Shown in pieces: positions 6,536 to 13,618 of a stretch of 21,398 bases of DNA. Origin of the DNA: Flavobacterium sp. (GTDB taxonomy: Bacteria; Bacteroidota; Bacteroidia; Flavobacteriales; Flavobacteriaceae); contig NZ_JAGKWP010000043.1 of assembly GCF_021151785.1 (NCBI RefSeq), positions 1 to 21,398 of the forward strand, in the 5' to 3' direction. A program made the position numbers and the translations under genes. The notes under the pieces were generated by a model. That model saw nothing but the letters and a program-made list of their open reading frames with translations. It searched no databases and was not told the DNA's origin. The stretch's first letter is position 1, and every line of letters starts with the position of its first letter.

Positions 6536-7437
6536 ATTATACTTTACACCAACTTCAAATATTTTTAAAAATTTGTGAAACACAAAGTGTAACGAAAGCC
6601 GCTGAGCAATTAAATTTAACCCAACCAGCTGTTTCCATCCAGCTTAGAAATTTTCAAGATCAGTTTGATATTCCACTAACTGAAATTGTTGGAAAAAAAA
6701 TATTCATTACTGCTTTTGGACTAGAAATTTCAGAGATAGCACAATCTATTTTACAAAAAGTTGAAGAAATTCAATACAAGTCTGATGCTTACAAAGGGTT
6801 GTTAGTTGGTAAATTAACCATAGCTGCTGTTTCCACAGGTAAATATGTGATTCCTTATTTTCTCACTGAATTTTTACAAGAATATACAGGAATTGAATTA
6901 GTATTAGATGTTACTAATAAATCCAAAGTATTAGATAGTGTTGCGAATAATGAGGTTGATTTTGGACTAGTATCCATTTTACCCGAAACAATTGCCGTAT
7001 TCAATGAATCGCTACTTTCTAATGAAATTGTATTAGTTGCTGGTAGAAAAAACTATGAAAAATATCATACAACAGCAATACATGAATTAGATCAATTACC
7101 TGTCATCTTTAGAGAGCAAGGTTCAGGTACTCGATTCAAAATGGAACAATTCTTCAAGCAGCATAACATTCAAATCAAGCGAAAATTAGAATTAACCTCT
7201 AACGAAGCCGTTAAGCAAGCTGTTATTGCCGATTTAGGTGTTTCAATTATGCCTGTAATTGGAATAAAAAATGAACTCAAAAATGGTGACTTAAAAATTA
7301 TTTCTTTGAAAGAACTTCCTATTATCACTGATTGGAATTTAATTTGGAATAGTCATAAATCACTTACTCCCGTAGCAAAAGCCTACTTAGAATATGTAAA
7401 AAAAAACAAGCAATCAATTATTGCTCATCATTGGTAG
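6532..7437 (+). CDS. LysR-family transcriptional regulator
   Basis: A 301-residue cytoplasmic DNA-binding regulator of standard LysR length. The winged helix-turn-helix is at residues 1-60 (LHQLQIFLKICETQSVTKAA, LNLTQPAVSIQLRNF). The effector-binding domain follows from about 90, with the typical LTIAAVSTGKYVIPYFLTEF start, a NEVDFGLVS element, FREQGSGTRFKMEQFF and VKQAVIADLGVSIMPVIG. The strong SVTKAAEQLNLTQPAVS and EQGSGTR motifs resemble the CbbR/CmpR/CysL group, whose members often respond to carbon or metabolite signals. It is divergent from the icd-to-sbtA operon across 150 bp, the classic arrangement for a LysR regulator and its target. Ends in a strong bidirectional terminator. The effector is unknown. 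Confidence 0.9.
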   Translation: MNYTLHQLQIFLKICETQSVTKAAEQLNLTQPAVSIQLRNFQDQFDIPLTEIVGKKIFITAFGLEISEIAQSILQKVEEIQYKSDAYKGLLVGKLTIAAVSTGKYVIPYFLTEFLQEYTGIELVLDVTNKSKVLDSVANNEVDFGLVSILPETIAVFNESLLSNEIVLVAGRKNYEKYHTTAIHELDQLPVIFREQGSGTRFKMEQFFKQHNIQIKRKLELTSNEAVKQAVIADLGVSIMPVIGIKNELKNGDLKIISLKELPIITDWNLIWNSHKSLTPVAKAYLEYVKKNKQSIIAHHW

Positions 7438-7444
7438 CCTAAAT

Positions 7445-7482
7445 AAAAAAAGCGAATAATGATTTAGTTATTCGCTTTTTTT
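7445..7482. terminator. Bidirectional intrinsic terminator between lysR and the nitroreductase gene
   Basis: AAAAAAAGCGAATAA pairs over 15 bp with TTATTCGCTTTTTTT around an 8-base loop. A-run and T-run flank the stem on both strands, and the two flanking genes converge, so it can stop transcription from either side. Confidence 0.9.
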
Positions 7483-7484
7483 AT

Positions 7485-8078
7485 CTAAATTGTTTCAATA
7501 ATTCGATCAATAGCTACCCTAGATTTTGGTTTTCGACCAGGCTGATTGGCATCTTCTTGATCTCTATAACCAATGGCAACAGCAACTAAAGCGGTGTAAC
7601 CTTCTTGGTTTAAAATTGTATCATACTTATCTGTTTGAATCCCTTCCATGGGCGTTGCGTCTATTTGCAGTTGTGCACAAGCGGTAAGAAAAACTCCTAA
7701 TGCCAAATACACTTGCTTACTCATCCAAGCTTTAATTTCTGCTTCTGGCAAAGGTTTTATATAGGTTAAATAATAATTAACAGCTCCTTCTGGCAAATGC
7801 TTTTTTATTTGTTCTTCAAATAGAGTAATATCATTGTAAACATTAAAAACAACAACTGTATCACAATTTATGATCTTTTCCGCGTTGAAATAAGAAACCT
7901 TTGCTAATTCATTTTTAATCTTTTCATCTGAAACAAAATGAAACTTCCATGGTTGACTATTAATAGAAGAAGGTGCTAAATGTAAAATTTGCTTTAATTC
8001 TTCTATAATATTAAAATTTATTTTCTTTGAGGCATCATACTTTTTTGTCGTATATCGCTCCTTCATCAATTGTAACAT
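7485..8078 (-). CDS. NAD(P)H-dependent nitroreductase-family flavoenzyme (NfsB-like)
   Basis: A 197-residue FMN enzyme of the nitroreductase family, which reduces nitro compounds or quinones using NAD(P)H; the physiological substrate is unknown. The FMN phosphate-binding start (KERYTTKKYDASKK, about 6-19), LHLAPSSINSQPWKFHFV (about 32-49), the helix KQVYLALGVFLTACAQLQID and the C-terminal VAIGYRDQEDANQPGRKPKSR are all present. Length is slightly short of the usual 210-220. The start at 8078 lies 13 bases downstream of the predicted transcription start; an in-frame ATG four codons later is an alternative. It diverges from hemN, and its promoter has a dyad different from that of hemN. Cytoplasmic, probably a dimer. 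Confidence 0.9.
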   Translation of the reverse strand: MLQLMKERYTTKKYDASKKINFNIIEELKQILHLAPSSINSQPWKFHFVSDEKIKNELAKVSYFNAEKIINCDTVVVFNVYNDITLFEEQIKKHLPEGAVNYYLTYIKPLPEAEIKAWMSKQVYLALGVFLTACAQLQIDATPMEGIQTDKYDTILNQEGYTALVAVAIGYRDQEDANQPGRKPKSRVAIDRIIETI

Positions 8079-8095
8079 AATTTATTCTTTTTCTG

Positions 8096-8141
8096 CAAAT
8101 ATACTATCCAATGATGACATAAATCAATCTAAAAAGATTGA
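8096..8141 (-). promoter_or_regulatory. Nitroreductase promoter: -7 element plus perfect 18-bp dyad
   Basis: On the minus strand TATATTTG (8103-8096) is an exact match to the Bacteroidota -7 consensus TAnnTTTG. Upstream lies TCAATCT-AAAA-AGATTGA (8124-8141), a perfect 18-bp dyad centred at 8132.5. That centre is 29.5 bp from the element edge, the same spacing as in the three TATGAC-type promoters of this window, but the half-site sequence is different. No TTG -33 element is visible, which suggests dependence on an activator. Confidence 0.72.
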
Positions 8142-8220
8142 AAAGATTTATAAATACCATGCTATAATCTATTGTAAATGCACAATTAGAATTAATCTTA
8201 AGTATCTTTCCTAAAGCCTT

Positions 8221-8265
8221 TATGACAATTATCATTTTTTTAATATCACTACACTGCTACATTTG
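8221..8265 (+). promoter_or_regulatory. hemN promoter with Fnr-type box
   Basis: TATGAC-AATT-ATCATT (8221-8236, one arm mismatch) is centred at 8228.5. TACATTTG (8258-8265) is an exact TAnnTTTG -7 element beginning 29.5 bp from that centre. With the element at -12 to -5, the start of transcription is about 8270 and the box centre falls at -41.5, the class II Crp/Fnr position. The hemN ATG follows 10 bases later. Confidence 0.78.
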
Positions 8266-8279
8266 TTGAAAATTTAGGT

Positions 8280-9644
8280 ATGAAAGCGTCGTTAATTCAA
8301 AAATATAATGTTCCTGGTCCGAGATACACAAGTTATCCTACAGTGCCTTATTGGGAAGAGGAAAAGTTTAATTTAGAAAAATGGAAACACGAAGTACAAC
8401 AGACTTTCAAAGCTACCAATAATTCAGAAGGAATTAGCTTATACATACATTTACCTTTTTGCGAAAGTTTGTGCACTTTTTGTGGATGTAACAAGCGTAT
8501 TACTAAACGTCATGAAGTAGAAGAGCCTTATATTTCAGCCTTACTACAAGAATGGAAAATGTATTGTAAGTTATTTGCGAACCGACCTATTATTAAAGAA
8601 ATTCATTTAGGAGGAGGAACGCCCACCTTTTTTTCCTCTAAAAACTTAAGTTCTTTAATTAATGCTATTTTTGAAATGGCCGATTTAGCTTCAGATTATG
8701 AATTTAGTTTTGAAGGACATCCAAATAATACCACCAAAGAACATTTGCAAACTTTATTCGATTTAGGTTTCAGACGGGTTTCTTTTGGTGTGCAAGATTA
8801 TAGTGTAAAAGTTCAAGAGGCTATACACAGGGTTCAACCATTCCATAATGTAGCAAAGGTAACTTTTTGGGCAAAAGAAATAGGTTATACATCTATTGGT
8901 CATGATTTAATTTTTGGTCTACCCTTTCAAACATTAGAAGATGTAAAAGATACTATTTTAAAAACCAAATCACTTTTACCTGATCGCATTTCATTTTACA
9001 GCTATGCGCATGTACCTTGGATCAAAGGAAATGGGCAACGTGGTTTTCATGATGAAGATTTACCTAAAGATGAGGAAAAAAGAGCTTTATATGAAGAAGG
9101 AAAAAAATTATTATTAGAAAACGGCTATCATGAAATTGGAATGGATCATTTTGCATTAGTCAGTGATTCCATGTTTACGTCTTTCAAAAACAAAACATTA
9201 CATCGAAATTTTATGGGATACACCGCTTCAAAAACTGATTTAATGATTGGATTAGGTGTTTCTTCTATTAGTGATAGTTGGAGTAGTTTTGCTCAAAATG
9301 AAAAAACACTTGAGGCCTATTATGCCCGTATAGAATCTAAAGAACTTCCCGTTTTTAGGGGCCATCATTTAAGCGAAGAAGATTTAATCATCAGAAAACA
9401 CATTCTTAATTTAATGTGTCATTTTGAGACTTCATGGACCACTGCTGAAACTTATTTTGAAGAAATTAATGACGTATTGGAACACGTAAAAGAAATGGAA
9501 CAAGACGATTTAATTTATTTAAACGATACATCTTTACAAGTTACAGAAAAAGGAAAAGCTTTTGTAAGAAACATATGCATGGCTTTTGATTTGAGATTGA
9601 TGCGAAAAGTACCTGATACAGAATTGTTTTCAATGACTATTTAA
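8280..9644 (+). CDS. hemN: Oxygen-independent coproporphyrinogen III dehydrogenase
   Basis: HemN is a cytoplasmic radical SAM enzyme that converts coproporphyrinogen III to protoporphyrinogen IX without oxygen. The 454 residues match the genuine HemN length. Diagnostic features are YNVPGPRYTSYPTVPYW (9-25), the cluster motif C61-x3-C65-x2-C68 followed by C70 in PFCESLCTFCGCNKR, GGGTPTFF for SAM binding, FEGHPNNTT, FRRVSFGVQD, IGHDLIFGLPFQT and the C-terminal HemN domain starting near LSEEDLIIRKHILNLMC. The fourth Cys at 70 and the YTSYP motif separate it from HemW-type paralogues. It has its own promoter with an Fnr-type box and converges on the SafE-like gene across a long terminator. Heme made here would serve the adjacent cbb3 oxidase at low oxygen. 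Confidence 0.95.
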   Translation: MKASLIQKYNVPGPRYTSYPTVPYWEEEKFNLEKWKHEVQQTFKATNNSEGISLYIHLPFCESLCTFCGCNKRITKRHEVEEPYISALLQEWKMYCKLFANRPIIKEIHLGGGTPTFFSSKNLSSLINAIFEMADLASDYEFSFEGHPNNTTKEHLQTLFDLGFRRVSFGVQDYSVKVQEAIHRVQPFHNVAKVTFWAKEIGYTSIGHDLIFGLPFQTLEDVKDTILKTKSLLPDRISFYSYAHVPWIKGNGQRGFHDEDLPKDEEKRALYEEGKKLLLENGYHEIGMDHFALVSDSMFTSFKNKTLHRNFMGYTASKTDLMIGLGVSSISDSWSSFAQNEKTLEAYYARIESKELPVFRGHHLSEEDLIIRKHILNLMCHFETSWTTAETYFEEINDVLEHVKEMEQDDLIYLNDTSLQVTEKGKAFVRNICMAFDLRLMRKVPDTELFSMTI

Positions 9645-9660
9645 AAGAAATTCATAACTG

Positions 9661-9712
9661 AAAAATGATTGAAAGATGCGTAGGTTATAACACAAATCTT
9701 TCAATCATTTTT
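9661..9712. terminator. Bidirectional terminator between hemN and the SafE-like gene
   Basis: AAAAATGATTGAAAGAT (9661-9677) pairs perfectly over 17 bp with ATCTTTCAATCATTTTT (9696-9712) around an 18-base loop, with A/T runs at both ends. The flanking genes converge. The loop is longer than usual for an intrinsic terminator. Confidence 0.82.
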
Positions 9713-9730
9713 TATTTATAGCAATAAATA

Positions 9731-10432
9731 CTAATGACAATTTGCTTTGGCTTGTACGTGCAAATCGAGTAAACTTGGTGATAAATAAGGTATATCTAAG
9801 CCTAATCCTCTAACTATAAACAAGATACCAATTACAACCATGATTACCGGAATCATCTTCTGTATTTGAGATTTAAATTTAAGTTGGGAAAACTGAACTA
9901 AATGCTGTACTGTTACCATTAAAGGGATAGTACCAAGACCAAACAAAGCCATATAAGCAATACTTAAACTTAGATTATTCATGGCAATAGCACCAAACAA
10001 TGCAGCATAAACCATTCCACAAGGTAAAAAACCGTTAAATAAACCAATTAGATATAGCGATTTTAAACTTTTATTTTTTAATTGTTTACCTAATTGTTGC
10101 TTAACCTTTGAAATGAGATGATATACTGGTTTTGAAAAATTATATTGAGCTAATTTATTCTCTGGAACCACAGCTAAAAGTATCATCATTACACCAACGA
10201 AAATAGATAATTGTTGTTGTAAACCAGCCATAAAGAAACCTCTACCTAAAAGACCAAAGACCAAACCTAAAACAGCGTAAGCTGAGAGCCTACCTATTTG
10301 ATAGGCCATGATTTGGATGACTTTTTTAGAAGGATTATTTCGGTCTAATGGAATCATCATGGCAATGGGACCACACATTCCAACACAATGTAAACTACTA
10401 ATTAATCCAAAAATTAAAGCTGAATATAACAT
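9731..10432 (-). CDS. SafE/DsbD-like membrane protein of the cbb3 oxidase locus
   Basis: A 233-residue polytopic inner-membrane protein with about six hydrophobic segments, of the type annotated as sulfite exporter TauE/SafE or DsbD-like transmembrane domain (PF13386). It carries an N-terminal SSLHCVGMCGPIAMM motif (H15, C16, C20) and a second NGFLPCGMVYAALFG motif (C138) in the middle. The paired Cys/His in membrane helices suggest thiol transfer or copper handling rather than sulfite export. It is the last gene of the cco cluster, after ccoH, a placement common in Flavobacteriia. A hairpin with a T-run just before its start may reduce its expression. An assembly role for cbb3 is inferred from context only. 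Confidence 0.85.
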   Translation of the reverse strand: MLYSALIFGLISSLHCVGMCGPIAMMIPLDRNNPSKKVIQIMAYQIGRLSAYAVLGLVFGLLGRGFFMAGLQQQLSIFVGVMMILLAVVPENKLAQYNFSKPVYHLISKVKQQLGKQLKNKSLKSLYLIGLFNGFLPCGMVYAALFGAIAMNNLSLSIAYMALFGLGTIPLMVTVQHLVQFSQLKFKSQIQKMIPVIMVVIGILFIVRGLGLDIPYLSPSLLDLHVQAKANCH

Positions 10433-10441
10433 ATTATAAAA

Positions 10442-10486
10442 AAGTGAAGATAAATAATAAATCTTGTTTATTACATCTCTTCACTT
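10442..10486 (-). terminator. Hairpin with T-run between ccoH and the SafE-like gene
   Basis: AAGTGAAGA (10442-10450) pairs with TCTTCACTT (10478-10486), with an additional inner AATAAA/TTTATT pairing. On the minus strand the 9-bp outer stem is followed by a T-run ending about 3 bases before the SafE-like start codon. It looks like a partial terminator allowing some readthrough; no separate promoter for the last gene is evident. Confidence 0.6.
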
Positions 10487-10503
10487 CAAATTTTATTTCC
10501 TTA

Positions 10504-10950
10504 TTAAAAATAAACCGTTTCTTTATTCAAATAATTTTTACCTTCGTACTTCCAATCAATTGAAATTTCCCAAAGACCGCCAGTCAGTTTGTTTTTAGGT
10601 ATGAGCATTATTGGACTTGATAAAGATATCTTTGTGTCAAAATCCAACTTCTGGCTGGACGGTCTATATAGGGAAATAGTCCCGTTTATTCCTTTAAAAT
10701 CAAAATGAGGTGGAAAAGTTATGATGATACCTTCTGACGATTTAGTAACTGTTAACTTTTCTTTTAACTCATTAGAATTGTTTTGTTTTTCAATATTATC
10801 TTGAACATTACGTTCTTGTTTATAATAATCTTCTGCCACTAATTCGTGATCATAAGCTGGATTAGTTTGTAGTTTAATGATGAAGAATAATATGAAGCCT
10901 ATAAATCCAGCAAAGCCTACTACTACTCCTGTTCCCCAGTTAAATTTCAT
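10504..10950 (-). CDS. ccoH: cbb3 oxidase assembly protein CcoH/FixH
   Basis: A 148-residue FixH-family protein with one N-terminal membrane anchor (WGTGVVVGFAGFIGFILFFIIKL, about 5-27). The soluble domain that follows contains the typical NPAYDHELVAEDYYKQE motif (30-46), where family members have a conserved DYYK/DYY segment. The C-terminal half is predicted beta-rich (ISLYRPSSQKLDFDTKISL, GLWEISIDWKYEGKNYL), facing the periplasm. CcoH interacts with the oxidase and stabilises its assembly in characterised proteobacterial systems. It lies 22 bases after ccoG and is followed by a hairpin and the SafE-like gene. Confidence 0.9.
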   Translation of the reverse strand: MKFNWGTGVVVGFAGFIGFILFFIIKLQTNPAYDHELVAEDYYKQERNVQDNIEKQNNSNELKEKLTVTKSSEGIIITFPPHFDFKGINGTISLYRPSSQKLDFDTKISLSSPIMLIPKNKLTGGLWEISIDWKYEGKNYLNKETVYF

Positions 10951-10972
10951 GTTCTTGTTTTTTTGGTTAGTT

Positions 10973-12394
10973 TTAATTGAAGGCTCTAGGTCCTAAGAAA
11001 TTGGTTGTAACTGTTTCAATCACTTTATTACCTTGACGTACTTCAATATTAATTTTTGTATTATCGCTTTCTAATAAAGCAGCAGGAATTTCTACAAATA
11101 AAGTTCCTTGGGCTAAATCGGCTTTTTTCACATGAATTTCTTGATTACCCACTAACTTTAACTTCCCTTGTTTTGGATTTACGACTTTAAATGTAATATG
11201 CTCCAATGCTTGTGTTGACTTGTTAATGACTTTAAATGTGTAAACATTACTTATATTTTTACCTTTTTCTTCATACAATTGACCTGGTAATCTCAGAATG
11301 GTTGTATCAACATCCGTACGTAAAAGAATCATGGAAAACATAACGATTAAAAGAATACTTAAAACAGCAATATATCCTTTCATTCGCGTAGTTAATTTGA
11401 ATTTTTCTTTCTTAACGATTTCATCTTCACTAGCATATCGGATTAAACCTTTAGGTAATCCTACTTTTTCCATCATGTTATCACATTCATCAATACAAGC
11501 TGTACAATTGACACACTCTAATTGTGTACCATTACGAATATCAATAGCTGTTGGACAAACATTTACACATTGATGACAATCTATACAATCTCCAAAACCA
11601 GCACTTTGACGGTCCTCATTCTTTTTAAATTTAGCTCTTCCTTTTTCCCCTTCCCCTCTTACATGGTCATAAGCAACTACAATTGTTTTATTATCTAATA
11701 ATACACCTTGTAATCTACCATATGGACAAGCAATAATACAAACTTGCTCTCTGAACCAAGTAAATACAAAGTAGAAAACACCTGTAAAAATTAACAACGC
11801 AATCAAAGTACTTAGATTATTGACAGGACCTTCTTCGACCATCTGAATCAAGGTATCACTTCCTATTAAATAAGCTAAAAAAACATTAGCAATACCAAAT
11901 GAAATTAAAAAGAAAAGAAACCACTTTAGAGCTCTCTTCCTGATTTTTTCTGCATCCCACTCTTGATTATTTAACTTAATTTGAGCACCTCTATCACCAT
12001 CAATCCAATATTCAATTCTTCGAAAAACCATTTCCATGAAAATAGTTTGTGGACAAAACCATCCGCAAAATATGCGACCGAATGCAACTGTAAATAAGGT
12101 TAAACCTACTACACTAGCAATCATCATTACAACGAAAAGGTAAAAATCCTGTGGCCAAAATGGAAATCCGAAGATGTTAAATCTTCTTTCTAATACATTA
12201 AAAAGTAAAAACTGGTTACCATTAATTTTTATAAAAGGACTTGCAATTAAAAAAATTAATAACACATAGCTAACTAACTTTCTTTTGTCGTAGAATTTTC
12301 CAACGGGCTTTTTAGGAAAAATAAAATTTCGCTTTCCTTCTTTGCTGATAGTTGCAATGGTATCTCTAAAACTTTCGTCGGGTAAATTTGACAT
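10973..12394 (-). CDS. ccoG: cbb3 oxidase accessory iron-sulfur protein CcoG/FixG (RdxA)
   Basis: A 473-residue membrane-bound ferredoxin-like protein. In characterised systems CcoG helps reduce Cu(II) to Cu(I) for cbb3 assembly. It has several N-terminal membrane segments and a FRIFCGWFCPQTIFMEM-type motif (FGRIFCGWFCPQTIFMEM here, near 105-122), then REQVCIIACPYGRLQG. Two 4Fe-4S motifs follow, CIDCHQCVNVCP and CVNCTACIDECD. After a further membrane segment near 345-362 comes a C-terminal Ig-like FixG domain ending LGPRAFN. All expected cysteines are present. It is separated from ccoP by 92 bases holding two hairpins, so its expression may be lower than that of the oxidase subunits. Confidence 0.95.
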   Translation of the reverse strand: MSNLPDESFRDTIATISKEGKRNFIFPKKPVGKFYDKRKLVSYVLLIFLIASPFIKINGNQFLLFNVLERRFNIFGFPFWPQDFYLFVVMMIASVVGLTLFTVAFGRIFCGWFCPQTIFMEMVFRRIEYWIDGDRGAQIKLNNQEWDAEKIRKRALKWFLFFLISFGIANVFLAYLIGSDTLIQMVEEGPVNNLSTLIALLIFTGVFYFVFTWFREQVCIIACPYGRLQGVLLDNKTIVVAYDHVRGEGEKGRAKFKKNEDRQSAGFGDCIDCHQCVNVCPTAIDIRNGTQLECVNCTACIDECDNMMEKVGLPKGLIRYASEDEIVKKEKFKLTTRMKGYIAVLSILLIVMFSMILLRTDVDTTILRLPGQLYEEKGKNISNVYTFKVINKSTQALEHITFKVVNPKQGKLKLVGNQEIHVKKADLAQGTLFVEIPAALLESDNTKINIEVRQGNKVIETVTTNFLGPRAFN

Positions 12395-12411
12395 AATAAT
12401 TCTATTTTAAA

Positions 12412-12449
12412 TTTTAAACCAAAAATAATTCAGTTGTTTTGGTTTAAAA
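12412..12449 (-). repeat. Second hairpin in the ccoP-ccoG gap
   Basis: TTTTAAACCAAAA (12412-12424) pairs with TTTTGGTTTAAAA (12437-12449), a perfect 13-bp dyad with a 12-base loop. It shares three bases with the neighbouring GC-richer hairpin, so the two outermost pairings compete. It lies 18 bases upstream of the ccoG start on the transcribed strand. Confidence 0.6.
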
Positions 12450-12480
12450 AAGGTTTTGGTAAAGCTACCAAAACCTTTTT
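12447..12480 (-). terminator. Intrinsic terminator after ccoP
   Basis: AAAAAGGTTTTGGTA (12447-12461) pairs perfectly over 15 bp with TACCAAAACCTTTTT (12466-12480) around a 4-base loop, and a T-run follows on the minus strand. It lies directly downstream of the ccoP stop (12487) and before ccoG, so it should end or attenuate transcripts of the oxidase subunit genes. Confidence 0.82.
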
Positions 12481-12486
12481 ATTTTT

Positions 12487-13434
12487 TTATTTTTTTGCTG
12501 TAGAATCTACGGCAACTGTTGCTGGTGTTTCAGTCGCAGGAGCGGCAGCACCATCTTCTTTCCATTCTTTAGCTTCAGGTTCTGTTGGTTTTGGATCTTT
12601 AGGATTAGTTCCTTGTAAAGACAACACATAACTAGCTATTTTTTGGATATCAGAAGGTTTGATCGATTCTTTCCAAGGCACCATTCCTTTTCCAGGGCGA
12701 CCACCTTCCATAATGGTATTGAAAACATTTTTAATTCCACCTCCATTTATCCAGAATTTATCTGTTAAGTTAGGACCAATTGCTCCACCACCATCAGGTC
12801 TATGACATGCTACACAATTTGCATCAAATAATGTCTTACCAGCAGCAATTGCACTTGCATCAGTTAAAAGCGTTACTTTTTCTTTATCCATTAAATCTGG
12901 AGCTGTTTTTTTATACTCTTCGACTTTTGCATCAGCAATTTTCATTTCTGTTACAAATTCTTCATCTTGATTATAGTCCCCCATGATATGGAAACGAACA
13001 AGATAAACTAACGCGAAAATAACTGTTGCATAAAACAACCCTACCCACCAAGGAGGCAATACATTATCTAATTCTTTAATACCATCATAATCATGGTCTA
13101 ATAACATATCTTTTTCTTCGTTAATAGAACGTGATGCAGTTAATTTACGCATCCAATTTTTAAAGGCTTCTTGCTGAGCTAATGGTTTATTTTTATCCGC
13201 CTCTAATTTAGCTTTTTCTTCCTCAGATAATAACTGATATGTTACTTTATCCACTGAATTTAAAACCACCTCAATGGCAATCAATAAAAAGATAAACACC
13301 ACGTGAAACAAAGCTACTACAGGATATTTTACCAATGCAGGTCGATCTCCTGAGTCAATAAAATACTCCAATACTCCAAACATTAAAGCGTAAAGTAAAG
13401 GGATTCTAACATATACTGGGATTAATTTTCTCAT
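12487..13434 (-). CDS. ccoP: cbb3 oxidase subunit III CcoP/FixP, mono-heme form
   Basis: CcoP passes electrons into the cbb3 oxidase. This 315-residue protein has two N-terminal membrane segments (about 8-26 and 37-58), a charged linker, and the FixP N-terminal signature DNVLPPWWVGLFYATVIFAL (123-142) with a third membrane segment. A single cytochrome c domain follows with CVACH at 207-211 and the likely axial Met 251 in GKGMVPW. Proteobacterial CcoP normally carries two CxxCH motifs; only one is present here, as I understand is usual in Bacteroidota. The Ala/Thr/Pro/Glu-rich tail (from about 277) looks disordered. It begins 11 bases after ccoQ and ends at a strong terminator. Confidence 0.95.
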   Translation of the reverse strand: MRKLIPVYVRIPLLYALMFGVLEYFIDSGDRPALVKYPVVALFHVVFIFLLIAIEVVLNSVDKVTYQLLSEEEKAKLEADKNKPLAQQEAFKNWMRKLTASRSINEEKDMLLDHDYDGIKELDNVLPPWWVGLFYATVIFALVYLVRFHIMGDYNQDEEFVTEMKIADAKVEEYKKTAPDLMDKEKVTLLTDASAIAAGKTLFDANCVACHRPDGGGAIGPNLTDKFWINGGGIKNVFNTIMEGGRPGKGMVPWKESIKPSDIQKIASYVLSLQGTNPKDPKPTEPEAKEWKEDGAAAPATETPATVAVDSTAKK

Positions 13435-13445
13435 TGTATTAATTT

Positions 13446-13613
13446 TTAATCGTTAAAAGGTAATTCGCTCATTTCTTTTACTCTTTCTTTACTGTAAGTT
13501 AACGCATAAATAGTATAACCTATAAAAATGGTAATGAAGAGTACTAGAGAGATGATGGGGAAAATATCTACCCCATTCATCCCATCAAAATTATGTTTTA
13601 CGAACTTTAACAT
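13446..13613 (-). CDS. ccoQ: cbb3 oxidase small subunit CcoQ/FixQ-like (55 aa)
   Basis: A 55-residue protein beginning MLKFVKHNFDGMNGVDIFPI, with one membrane helix (about 17-37, DIFPIISLVLFITIFIGYTI) and a charged C-terminus (TYSKERVKEMSELPFND). Size, topology and position between ccoNO and ccoP match CcoQ, which stabilises the complex. Its start lies 5 bases after the ccoNO stop and its end 11 bases before ccoP. Sequence conservation in this subunit is low, so the call rests on topology and position. Confidence 0.88.
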   Translation of the reverse strand: MLKFVKHNFDGMNGVDIFPIISLVLFITIFIGYTIYALTYSKERVKEMSELPFND

Positions 13614-13618
13614 ACTAC

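Noticed and set aside
8114..8127. Fnr-type half box ATGAC-ATAA-ATCAA in the nitroreductase/hemN gap
   Set aside because: Two mismatches in one arm and not at the 29.5-bp distance from either -7 element; the overlapping perfect dyad at 8124-8141 explains the site better.
11298..12986. Plus-strand frames antisense to ccoG and ccoP
   Set aside because: They mirror well-supported minus-strand genes with intact heme and iron-sulfur motifs and have low-complexity His/Leu-rich products.
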